Source: Bacteroides faecalis (GTDB lineage Bacteria; Bacteroidota; Bacteroidia; Bacteroidales; Bacteroidaceae). From it: a stretch of DNA of 64,000 nt. Under the pieces are notes generated by a model, which searched no databases, was not told where the DNA came from, and was given only the letters and a program-made list of their open reading frames with translations. The DNA lies in contig NZ_BHWB01000004.1 of assembly GCF_003865075.1 (NCBI RefSeq), positions 356,950 to 420,949 on the forward strand, read 5' to 3'. The translations under genes were made by a program, and so were the position numbers. Below, one piece after another: positions 1 through 7,854 of this stretch; position 1 is the first letter of the stretch; each line of letters opens with the position of its first letter.

Positions 1-40
1 CTTTCTGTGTTGCGAATGCAACGAAGATTTCCTTACTCAT
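1..40 (-). CDS. traA: TraA, ParA-like ATPase of the tra operon (N-terminal fragment)
   Basis: Reading the minus strand from base 40 gives ATG and then MSKEIFVAFATQK, the usual start of the ParA/MinD-type ATPase that opens the tra operon of Bacteroides conjugative transposons (the deviant Walker A should follow off the edge). Only 13 codons lie in the window. It points away from mobA, as expected for the divergent tra and mob operons. The family name is inferred from this short match and from context. Confidence 0.6.
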   Translation of the reverse strand, partial: MSKEIFVAFATQK

Positions 41-477
41 AGTTCCATTTATTTTAATTGTTGATGATTTGTTTTTCTGTTTCCATACGGATTTGGCTGT
101 CGCACCATCCGCTTCCGTGACTACACACGCAGGCGGGTCGTCGCGTATCCGGTTCTGTGGTGAAGCGGTGCGTCGGACAAATGGTGATTGACGACATTGC
201 GTCATGAAGTCATTGAATCCATACGTCACCGAATTGTCGGAGAACCGGGTTTCCGACGGTTCGGGTATCCGTTTCGGCAAGTATCCGAAGAAGCGGATTT
301 CCGGGTATTTGAATGTTCCGTTTATCATATCTTCAAATCGTTCGTTTCTTGAATCATGCTGCAAATAAACAAGTATATTTTGGAACCTGTATCACTTCTC
401 CGGCAAGTGGCGGCACGTTGCGCCGGTTGGCAGTCATTGACCGGGTCAAGCATCTGTCCGATACCGCTTTAAGGGCG

Positions 478-485
478 TAACTTTG
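478..485 (+). promoter_or_regulatory. Possible -7 box (TAACTTTG) for mobABC
   Basis: TAACTTTG fits the Bacteroides -7 consensus TAnnTTTG and reads toward mobA, which would give a leader of about 260 nt covering the hairpins at 547-585. No clear TTTG lies 19-21 bp upstream, so the assignment is weak. The surrounding GTAACTTTGC also matches the GTAnnTTTGC core at which CTnDOT-type elements integrate, an expected by-product of the similarity between attB sites and -7 boxes. Confidence 0.25.
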
Positions 486-546
486 CACCCGGACAGCAGG
501 GTTCGCCGATGACGCGCGGCCCGGAGTCCTGAAAGGTATTTTCCCA

Positions 547-585
547 ATCCGTCCCCTGACGGATTTTTATGTTCACCTGAACATA
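547..585 (+). other. Two adjacent perfect hairpins, candidate oriT structure or terminator
   Basis: The first hairpin has arms ATCCGTC and GACGGAT around a CCCT loop (547-564) and is followed by TTTT. The second has arms TATGTTCA and TGAACATA around CC (568-585). They abut in the untranslated region between traA and mobA. The first looks like a small intrinsic terminator or attenuator; the second, a near-continuous 18-bp palindrome, looks like a protein-binding site or part of the relaxosome assembly site. The function is inferred from position only. Confidence 0.45.
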
Positions 586-749
586 GCAAGATGTCTTTTC
601 AGCCGCTCAAAATATTTTGAGCAGCCACGAAAAGCACTTGCCCTTGCAGGGGGCGGGCTTTCCCTCCGAAGTCGGGAAGCCTTTCAGAACTGCGGTGCTG
701 TAATCCGAAGCGGCGGCTTATGCCGTCAATCCGCTAAATCCAAAGTAAT

Positions 750-1178
750 ATGAAAGAGAAAAGGAAAAGCAAATCAGGGAGAAATCCCAAACTTGATCCG
801 GCGGTGTACCGGTACACCGTCCGTTTCAACGAGGAGGAACACAACCGTTTCCTCGCCATGTTCGGAAAATCGGGTGTCTATGCACGGTCTGTTTTCCTCA
901 AAGCGCACTTCTTCGGGCAACCGTTCAAGGTGCTGAAGGTGGACAAGACGTTGGTGGACTATTACACCAAACTGTCGGATTTTCATGCACAATTCCGTGC
1001 CGTGGGTACGAATTACAACCAAGTCGTGAAGGAACTGAGGCTGCATTTTTCAGAGAAAAAGGCGATGGCGTTGCTCTACAAATTAGAGCAACACACCGTC
1101 GAACTCGTGAAACTGAGCCGCCGGATTGTGGAACTTTCAAGGGAAATGGAGGCAAAATGGTCGCAAAAATCAGTGTAG
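750..1178 (+). CDS. mobA: MobA, relaxosome accessory protein
   Basis: A 142-aa basic protein that should bind oriT and help the relaxase MobB nick DNA. After a lysine-rich N-terminus the segment YRYTVRFNEEEHNRF (about residues 20-34) looks like the ribbon-helix-helix strand of mobilization accessory proteins, and AVGTNYNQVVKELR (about 84-97) matches the conserved G-x-N-x-NQ signature of the MobC/relaxosome family. The ATG directly follows the leader motif GCTAAATCCAAAGTAATA at 733-750. The 3' end overlaps mobB by 22 bp, implying translational coupling. Name follows the mobABC operon of CTn341. Confidence 0.85.
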   Translation: MKEKRKSKSGRNPKLDPAVYRYTVRFNEEEHNRFLAMFGKSGVYARSVFLKAHFFGQPFKVLKVDKTLVDYYTKLSDFHAQFRAVGTNYNQVVKELRLHFSEKKAMALLYKLEQHTVELVKLSRRIVELSREMEAKWSQKSV

Positions 1179-2404
1179 GAAGTTCGTTGTACGGCGCGAT
1201 TGCCTACAACGGGGAGAAGATTAACGAGGCGCAGGGGCGGCTTCTCACCACCAACCGCATCTACAATGACGGTTCGGGAACGGTGGACATAGGCAAGGCG
1301 ATGGAGGGTTTTCTCACCTTCCTGCCACCGCAGATGAAGATCGAGAAGCCGGTGGTGCATATCTCTCTCAACCCGCACCCGGAGGATGTGCTGACCGATA
1401 TTGAGTTGCAGAATATCGCCCGCGAGTATCTGGAAAAACTCGGTTTCGGAAACCAGCCTTATCTTGTATTCAAGCACGAGGACATCGACCGCCACCACCT
1501 GCACATCGTGACGGTCAACGTGGACGAGAACGGGAAAAGGCTCAACCGGGATTTTCTCTACCGCCGCAGCGACCGTATCCGCAGGGAACTGGAACAGAAG
1601 TACGGATTGCATCCGGCAGAACGTAAAAATCAGAGATTGGATAATCCGTTGCGCAAGGTGGCCGCATCGGCAGGTGATGTGAAGAAGCAGGTAGGCAACA
1701 CCGTGAAGGCTCTGAATGGGCAGTACCGTTTCCAGACGATGGGCGAATACCGTGCGCTCCTTTCCTTATATAATATGACGGTGGAGGAAGCGAGGGGCAA
1801 CGTGCGCGGACGGGAGTATCACGGGCTGGTCTATTCCGTCACGGACGACAAGGGTAACAAGGTGGGCAACCCGTTCAAATCCTCGCTTTTCGGGAAGTCC
1901 GCAGGCTATGAAGCCGTACAGAAGAAGTTTGTCCGTTCCAAATCGGAAATCAAGGATAGGAAACTGGCAGACATGACGAAACGCACCGTCCTTTCCGTGC
2001 TGCAAGGCACTTATGACAAGGACAAATTTGTATCCCAACTCAAAGAGAAGGGCATCGACACCGTACTGCGCTACACAGAGGAAGGGCGCATCTATGGGGC
2101 TACCTTCATCGACCACCGCACGGGATGCGTGCTGAACGGTTCGCGCATGGGTAAGGAGCTTTCGGCGAATGCCTTGCAGGAACACTTCACCCTGCCATAC
2201 GCCGGACAACCGCCGATACCGCTATCCATCCCTGTGGATGCTGCGGACAAGGCACACGGGCAGACCGCCTACGACAGTGAAGATATATCGGGCGGTATGG
2301 GCTTGCTCACTCCCGAAGGTCCGGCGGTAGATGCCGAGGAAGAGGCTTTCATCCGGGCGATGAAGCGCAAAAAGAAGAAAAAACGCAAGGGCTTGGGTAT
2401 GTAA
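1157..2404 (+). CDS. mobB: MobB, relaxase/mobilization nuclease
   Basis: A 415-aa relaxase (Pfam Relaxase/MobP type) expected to nick oriT and stay covalently attached to the transferred strand. The N-terminal SSLYGAIAYNGEKI (residues 8-21) supplies candidate nucleophile tyrosines, and HEDIDRHHLHIVTVNVD (about 111-127) carries the metal-binding histidine triad. The C-terminus ends in a strongly basic KRKKKKKRKG tail, probably for DNA contact. It overlaps mobA and is followed 30 bp later by the coupling protein, giving a complete mobABC operon. Confidence 0.9.
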   Translation: MVAKISVGSSLYGAIAYNGEKINEAQGRLLTTNRIYNDGSGTVDIGKAMEGFLTFLPPQMKIEKPVVHISLNPHPEDVLTDIELQNIAREYLEKLGFGNQPYLVFKHEDIDRHHLHIVTVNVDENGKRLNRDFLYRRSDRIRRELEQKYGLHPAERKNQRLDNPLRKVAASAGDVKKQVGNTVKALNGQYRFQTMGEYRALLSLYNMTVEEARGNVRGREYHGLVYSVTDDKGNKVGNPFKSSLFGKSAGYEAVQKKFVRSKSEIKDRKLADMTKRTVLSVLQGTYDKDKFVSQLKEKGIDTVLRYTEEGRIYGATFIDHRTGCVLNGSRMGKELSANALQEHFTLPYAGQPPIPLSIPVDAADKAHGQTAYDSEDISGGMGLLTPEGPAVDAEEEAFIRAMKRKKKKKRKGLGM

Positions 2405-2434
2405 TCAGAGTATCAACAATTAAAAAATCAATGT

Positions 2435-4453
2435 ATGTCACAACAAGAAGACGATTTGAGGGCATTGGCGAAAATCATGGATTTTCTGCGTGCCGTGAGT
2501 ATCATTTTAGTGGTCATGAACGTGTACTGGTTCTGCTACGAAGCCATCCGGCTGTGGGGCGTGAACATCGGCGTGGTGGACAAAATCCTTCTGAACTTCG
2601 ACCGCACGGCGGGGCTGTTCCATTCCATTCTCTACACGAAGCTGTTTTCCGTCCTTTTGCTTGCCTTGTCCTGTCTGGGTACGAAGGGTGTCAAGGGTGA
2701 GAAAATCACTTGGGGGAGAATCTGGACAGCATTTGCCGTCGGGTTCGTGCTGTTTTTCCTGAACTGGTGGTTGCTGCCCCTGCCGCTGCCGCTTGAAGCG
2801 GTGACGGGACTGTATGTCCTTACCATTGGAACGGGCTATGTCTGCCTGTTGATGGGTGGTCTGTGGATGAGCCGCCTGTTGAAACACAATTTGATGGAGG
2901 ATGTTTTCAACAACGAGAACGAGAGTTTCATGCAGGAAACGAGGCTTATCGAAAGCGAGTATTCGGTCAATCTGCCGACACGTTTCTATTACAGGAAACG
3001 CTGGAACAACGGTTGGATCAATGTAGTTAATCCCTTCCGTGCGTCCATCGTGTTGGGTACGCCGGGCAGCGGCAAGTCCTATGCCGTGGTAAACAATTTT
3101 ATCAAGCAACAGATTGAAAAGGGCTTTAGTCAATACATCTACGATTTCAAGTATCCCGACCTATCTACTATTGCCTACAACCATTTGCTGAACCACCCGG
3201 ACGGCTACAAGGTAAAGCCGAAGTTCTATGTGATCAACTTCGACGACCCGCGACGCTCTCATCGGTGCAATCCCATTCACCCGGATTTTATGGAAGATAT
3301 TACGGATGCCTATGAGAGTGCCTACACAATAATGCTCAACCTCAATAAAACGTGGGTGCAAAAGCAGGGCGACTTCTTCGTGGAGTCACCTATCATTCTG
3401 TTTGCCAGTATTATCTGGTATCTCAAAATCTATCAGAACGGGAAGTTTTGCACGTTTCCCCATGCTATCGAGTTTCTGAACCGCCGTTACGAGGATATAT
3501 TTCCGATACTGACCTCTTATCCGGAGCTGGAGAACTACCTTTCGCCGTTCATGGATGCGTGGCTTGGAGGGGCTGCGGAGCAGCTCATGGGTCAGATAGC
3601 GTCGGCAAAAATCCCGCTTTCGAGGATGATTTCACCGCAGCTCTACTGGGTGATGTCAGACAGCGAGTTTACGCTGGACATCAACAATCCCGAAGAGCCG
3701 AAAATCCTCTGCGTGGGTAACAATCCCGACCGTCAGAATATCTACGGTGCGGCACTCGGTCTGTATAATTCCCGTATCGTGAAGCTCATCAACAAGAAGG
3801 GGATGCTGAAGTCATCGGTCATCATCGACGAGTTGCCCACAATATACTTCAAAGGGTTGGACAATCTTATAGCTACCGCCCGAAGCAACAAGGTTGCCGT
3901 GTGTCTGGGCTTTCAGGATTTCAGCCAGTTAGTGCGTGACTACGGGGACAAAGAGGCGAAAGTGGTGATGAACACTGTCGGCAATATTTTCTCCGGTCAG
4001 GTGGTGGGGGAAACAGCCAAGACGCTCTCCGAGCGGTTCGGTAAGGTGTTGCAGAAACGGCAGTCCATCTCCATCAACCGGCAGGATGTTTCCACCTCCA
4101 TCAACACGCAGATGGACGCGCTCATTCCACCGAGTAAGATTTCCGGGCTTACGCAGGGAATGTTTGTCGGTTCTGTATCCGACAACTTCAACGAGCGTAT
4201 CGAGCAGAAGATTTTTCATTGCGAGATTGTGGTGGATGCCGAAAAGGTGAAACGGGAAGAAAGTGCCTACAAGAAAATTCCCGTCATTACAAACTTCACG
4301 GACGAGGACGGCAACGACCGCATGAAGGAAACGGTGCAGGCGAACTACCGGCGCATCAAGGAAGAGGTGAAGCAGATTGTGCAGGAGGAACTGGAGCGTA
4401 TCAAAAACGATCCGGTGCTGTGTAAACTGCTACCAGATAATGAGACTGTCTAA
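2435..4453 (+). CDS. mobC: MobC, VirD4/TraG-type coupling ATPase (T4CP)
   Basis: A 672-aa inner-membrane type IV coupling protein that would hand the relaxase-DNA complex to the Tra secretion channel. Several hydrophobic segments occupy roughly residues 20-150. The Walker A GTPGSGKS lies near residue 208 and the Walker B strand SSVIIDELPTIYF near 450, followed by the TraG-like ATARSNKVAVCLGFQD. The stop codon TAA falls inside the outer arm of the inverted-repeat element at 4447-4579, so the extreme C-terminus could have been altered by an insertion. Confidence 0.9.
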   Translation: MSQQEDDLRALAKIMDFLRAVSIILVVMNVYWFCYEAIRLWGVNIGVVDKILLNFDRTAGLFHSILYTKLFSVLLLALSCLGTKGVKGEKITWGRIWTAFAVGFVLFFLNWWLLPLPLPLEAVTGLYVLTIGTGYVCLLMGGLWMSRLLKHNLMEDVFNNENESFMQETRLIESEYSVNLPTRFYYRKRWNNGWINVVNPFRASIVLGTPGSGKSYAVVNNFIKQQIEKGFSQYIYDFKYPDLSTIAYNHLLNHPDGYKVKPKFYVINFDDPRRSHRCNPIHPDFMEDITDAYESAYTIMLNLNKTWVQKQGDFFVESPIILFASIIWYLKIYQNGKFCTFPHAIEFLNRRYEDIFPILTSYPELENYLSPFMDAWLGGAAEQLMGQIASAKIPLSRMISPQLYWVMSDSEFTLDINNPEEPKILCVGNNPDRQNIYGAALGLYNSRIVKLINKKGMLKSSVIIDELPTIYFKGLDNLIATARSNKVAVCLGFQDFSQLVRDYGDKEAKVVMNTVGNIFSGQVVGETAKTLSERFGKVLQKRQSISINRQDVSTSINTQMDALIPPSKISGLTQGMFVGSVSDNFNERIEQKIFHCEIVVDAEKVKREESAYKKIPVITNFTDEDGNDRMKETVQANYRRIKEEVKQIVQEELERIKNDPVLCKLLPDNETV

Positions 4454-4579
4454 CAAGTCCCCAAAATTGAAAATTATCCCTATCGAAGTTTGAAGTGACC
4501 CCCAAAAGTTGGATACAATTTTTTTGGGGGGCACTTCAGTTCTGACGGGTAAAATCGTAAAATTCGGACTTGTTAGACA
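4447..4579. repeat. Nested inverted-repeat element (about 133 bp) at the mobC/cargo border
   Basis: Outer arms TGTCTAACAAGTCC (4447-4460) and GGACTTGTTAGACA (4566-4579) are perfect 14-bp inverted repeats. Nested inside are 17-bp arms with one mismatch, TGAAGTGACCCCCAAAA (4491-4507) and TTTTGGGGGGCACTTCA (4522-4538). The C-rich inner arm recalls ends of IS3-family elements. No transposase is present. It may be a MITE, an insertion-sequence footprint, or a bidirectional terminator for the convergent mobC and KAP transcripts. No clear target duplication was seen. Confidence 0.6.
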
Positions 4580-4584
4580 AATAC

Positions 4585-5769
4585 TTACGCGGTTTCAACC
4601 TCAGGTACTGAATCTATCGAATTGACAAATTTAACCAATTGCGGATCTGAATCTTTTTGTATGAGGTTTCGGAGACTCTTTTTCAATTCATAAGCATCAT
4701 CCCCTGCTGTATTTATTAAATCCATATAAAAATCTTTGTTTTGCAGAATCAATGAACGGCATGCCCCATCGGAAATTACAGGTTTCACTATTTTATCAAT
4801 AACGTCTCCAGCTTGACTTTTCAAATTACCATGCGATCTAAGCCATGTTTCGAAAAATTGAAACTTTATTGCATTGATAGTCTTTTTACCGATGCAGAAA
4901 TCATTTCTTATATCGGTAACTGTCGATTTAATTTTTCGTTTATCCAATCTTTCAACTATATTCTTGAAACAATTAGGGAAAGGATTCAAACTTTGAGTTC
5001 CAGAAGCAATATCCATCAGAATCTTTTTGCCAAATTCAGTCAAGTTATCTGGCAAGGATTTGATTTTAGCCAGTAAATGTTTTATTGCGACAAACCAATA
5101 ATATGATGTATGTGCTGTTCTTTGGGCGTATAATGTATCAACACTTATTTCAGACAACGCTTCGAACGCTATTTTATTGATATGATCGGTCAGGACATTG
5201 CTTATTTTAGTGGTCAAATCGTAAAAAGATGCGTCAGGAATTACATCTTTAATATTGTTCTTAGTGATATACTTATCCAAATCGGTATTCCACTCTGCTA
5301 AATGCTCGATAAATACCTCATCCGTTACACCTATTCTGTTCTTAATATCTTCAAATTGGGGCAATATGTCTGAGAGCAATAATTTATAGCCAAGTTTATG
5401 ATTTACCATGTATTGTAGTGTTTCATTTAATAGCGGTATATTCCATCCCACACTATTTACTAATAAGTCTCCATGATCCACATAATAGTCCATGAGTTCT
5501 GCAACATATTTTATATCTCCACCCTCTATTAAGGAAACGGAATGACCATGTGCCAATTGCATGGCGACTAAATCGTAATATCCAGACTCTTTAATGTTTC
5601 GGCCATCAGTTTCTAATTCAGAATGCAACTGATTTATGTAGGTTGAATCTAACGTTACAGGTAAAGGTCTTTCTTCGTCAGATGCCAATAAACGATAGGT
5701 TGTAAATATAGCCCCTATATTATCTTTATTTACATTCTGTTCATCAATGCAATTCGTGATCGCTTGCAA
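4585..5769 (-). CDS. Probable C-terminal half of the KAP NTPase, split off by a frameshift
   Basis: A 394-aa helical, soluble-looking segment with no motif I recognise. It lacks a credible start: the frame opens with TTG, and its first ATG is near residue 69. Read upstream, the frame continues without stop into the end of the KAP gene. Restoring one A in the A4 run (T4 on the plus strand, 5808-5811) joins the two as ...ADIVKTLKDNSTYTFPTL..., giving one protein of about 1,080 residues. I read it as the effector or sensor domain of that protein. If the stop is real, it is a separate, poorly started partner. Confidence 0.6.
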   Translation of the reverse strand: MQAITNCIDEQNVNKDNIGAIFTTYRLLASDEERPLPVTLDSTYINQLHSELETDGRNIKESGYYDLVAMQLAHGHSVSLIEGGDIKYVAELMDYYVDHGDLLVNSVGWNIPLLNETLQYMVNHKLGYKLLLSDILPQFEDIKNRIGVTDEVFIEHLAEWNTDLDKYITKNNIKDVIPDASFYDLTTKISNVLTDHINKIAFEALSEISVDTLYAQRTAHTSYYWFVAIKHLLAKIKSLPDNLTEFGKKILMDIASGTQSLNPFPNCFKNIVERLDKRKIKSTVTDIRNDFCIGKKTINAIKFQFFETWLRSHGNLKSQAGDVIDKIVKPVISDGACRSLILQNKDFYMDLINTAGDDAYELKKSLRNLIQKDSDPQLVKFVNSIDSVPEVETA

Positions 5770-5801
5770 AAGCGTTGGAAACGTATAGGTAGAATTATCT
5801 T

Positions 5802-7838
5802 TTAACGTTTTACAATATCTGCATGGTCGAAATTATCGGGTAGTAAGTTTGCCAAATAATTATCGAGCGCCTCCGAATTTGTTGCTACTTGATAATATTT
5901 ATATGCTTTAGTTGTCGCGTTATCCCGATAGGCAGCATCTGTTGCATTTGCAGCTTGAATATAATCGATAAATGTATTTGGCTTGACTGTTTTTGCTTCA
6001 ATCAATGACGTAAAATCGCACGCCAACTTATTTTGCGCAATAAACCTGTCTATTGCATCTAACGTTTTGAAATAGTCGCCGCCATTGAAGTCATTGAACC
6101 GAACTATCTTCTTATATAATTGAGCAATCACATGGTTTTGGCTTTCCGTGTCTAAATGCAACAGCAGTTCTTGGTATTCGACAGGGAACACCTGCTTCTC
6201 TATGGATTCTTTTAATTTCAATTGTGCTATTCTTTGCCATACACGCAGAATAACATCGCTCTTTCGAGTTAATTTATGCAAACAATGTATAATCTTATCG
6301 ATAAGCGCATTGTCCATACATTGTATAACTTCTTCTAATACAGTGTCAAATTGTTTATTAGTCTCTGCATATTGATTTATGTCGTGGTCTTCTTCTCCGT
6401 TGATGCAGCCTTCAATATATTTTTTCAATGGAATTTGTCGAGCATCTTCAACATCGACACCATATACCAAAGCTGCAATTTCGCGTTGTGTTTGCAGATC
6501 ATTGTTAATTATTGTTTGAATGCCATTCAGATAGTCGCCGGACAATATTTGTTCTACTGGATTTGCCAGAATATCCGTCTTCTTCAAACAGAACAATGCT
6601 ATGTTTATCATCAAAATTTCGTTACACCACTCTTGTTTAAGAGCGACCATCTCATTGATATATGATATAATTTCCCTAACATTGGCATTAGGATTTACCA
6701 ATCTGAATATCCGATTTATAGTTTCTTTCGCTTCATTTTCTGTTTCTCCAAATGCTTCAACAAACAGTTTGTTGAATATACTTCGATAGTCGGTAATAAC
6801 AGGAGGAGCAACACGATAAACAATAGGGAAAGTTTTATTGATAAAATACTTGGTCAGTTGTTTCGTTTGTTCGTCGGTCTCATCTCCGAATGCACAAGCT
6901 AAATGTGTTTCATCGAAAGGAATAACAGCCCAAACATTTTCAAAACCGCTATCGGCGAAGAACGTATGGATAGAAGACCATAATTCTTTTACTTTTTCAG
7001 CGGGGAGACGATCCATGTTGTCAAAAACAAGGACTAATTTACGTTGTCCTTTTTCCTTGATAAAATCAGAAATGTCTTGCATCCATGTTTTGAACTCGTA
7101 AACCGTTGGTTCGTCTTCGCTCAAAGTCTCATAGCAAACGTCCTTTTCGACTTTATCTTGATAAATAGCTAACATATAACTCCATCCATATTTATGATCT
7201 TTGCTATATGCCCATTTCCAAACGCACAATGCAATAAGAACTGGCAGTGCAGCTATGATAATAGACAATAAAGAAAACCACCATGTTGTGGGTGTAGGTT
7301 TTACTGCATACGCAATAAATGTAAATATCGGAGTTAAAACTGCAACCAAAAATGCCGCAACCATACCATTACTGATAAGGGGATATTTTTCGGTTACGGT
7401 CTCCGTTTTACGGGCTAATAAATATTTCAGCTTTTCAGACCATGATACGGTTTTCGTACCTCCACCTTTGACTTTTATTGTTGCATTTCCAGATAGGATA
7501 CCATCATCAATAAGTTTGCTTGTAAGCAATTCCAATATAGAGCGGCGTTGCAAGTCCTCTTGATGTCCCCATGCGTCATACTCAAAAAAGTAATAGTCGT
7601 CTGATAATTCACGTTCCAACATTTTAACCACGTTGGATTTTCCAGATCCCCAAATACCTTCGATGCCGATAATTCGAGGTAAAGTACATTCCTCATCCAA
7701 TGAATCATTCTGACAAAAATGGCGAGCAATAGTTTTTGCCAACCTTTCTTGCGAACCTCCATCGAATTTGTCAATACCACACGGTTTATTTTGGATAAAC
7801 CGCGGATATTGCTGTTTGGATTGTAGTTTTGTTTCCAT
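5802..7838 (-). CDS. KAP-family P-loop NTPase with membrane segments
   Basis: A 678-aa KAP NTPase. The Walker A GIWGSGKS is at residues 61-68, FFEYDAWGHQ (about 84-93) is the family's aromatic-W motif, and the Walker B strand KLVLVFDNMDRL is at about 267-278. Two hydrophobic helices (about 157-179 and 187-207) are inserted between them, as in membrane-anchored KAP proteins. The family includes PifA of plasmid F, which excludes phage T7, so a defence role is plausible but inferred. It starts 16 bp after the stop of the DUF4143 gene and so is probably co-transcribed with it. It appears truncated by a one-base deletion near its end. Confidence 0.8.
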   Translation of the reverse strand: METKLQSKQQYPRFIQNKPCGIDKFDGGSQERLAKTIARHFCQNDSLDEECTLPRIIGIEGIWGSGKSNVVKMLERELSDDYYFFEYDAWGHQEDLQRRSILELLTSKLIDDGILSGNATIKVKGGGTKTVSWSEKLKYLLARKTETVTEKYPLISNGMVAAFLVAVLTPIFTFIAYAVKPTPTTWWFSLLSIIIAALPVLIALCVWKWAYSKDHKYGWSYMLAIYQDKVEKDVCYETLSEDEPTVYEFKTWMQDISDFIKEKGQRKLVLVFDNMDRLPAEKVKELWSSIHTFFADSGFENVWAVIPFDETHLACAFGDETDEQTKQLTKYFINKTFPIVYRVAPPVITDYRSIFNKLFVEAFGETENEAKETINRIFRLVNPNANVREIISYINEMVALKQEWCNEILMINIALFCLKKTDILANPVEQILSGDYLNGIQTIINNDLQTQREIAALVYGVDVEDARQIPLKKYIEGCINGEEDHDINQYAETNKQFDTVLEEVIQCMDNALIDKIIHCLHKLTRKSDVILRVWQRIAQLKLKESIEKQVFPVEYQELLLHLDTESQNHVIAQLYKKIVRFNDFNGGDYFKTLDAIDRFIAQNKLACDFTSLIEAKTVKPNTFIDYIQAANATDAAYRDNATTKAYKYYQVATNSEALDNYLANLLPDNFDHADIVKR

Positions 7839-7854
7839 ATACGTAATTTATTGA

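Larger units (their letters stand above)
41..749. promoter_or_regulatory. Divergent tra/mob control region and probable oriT
   Basis: This 709-bp gap holds no convincing gene. It separates traA (minus) from mobABC (plus). It contains two adjacent hairpins at 547-585, an imperfect inverted repeat around 268-300 built on repeated TATCCG words, a GC-rich stretch at 600-720, and a TAACTTTG box at 478-485. In CTn341 and CTnDOT the transfer origin lies beside the mob operon, and the divergent tra and mob promoters are activated by excision proteins, so this region is the natural place for both functions. The nick site cannot be named from sequence alone. Confidence 0.55.

Noticed and set aside
477..486. 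GTAACTTTGC, an exact CTnDOT attachment-core match inside the element
   Set aside because: It is ten bases of low information and equals a Bacteroides -7 box. There is no sign of a second integration event at this place.
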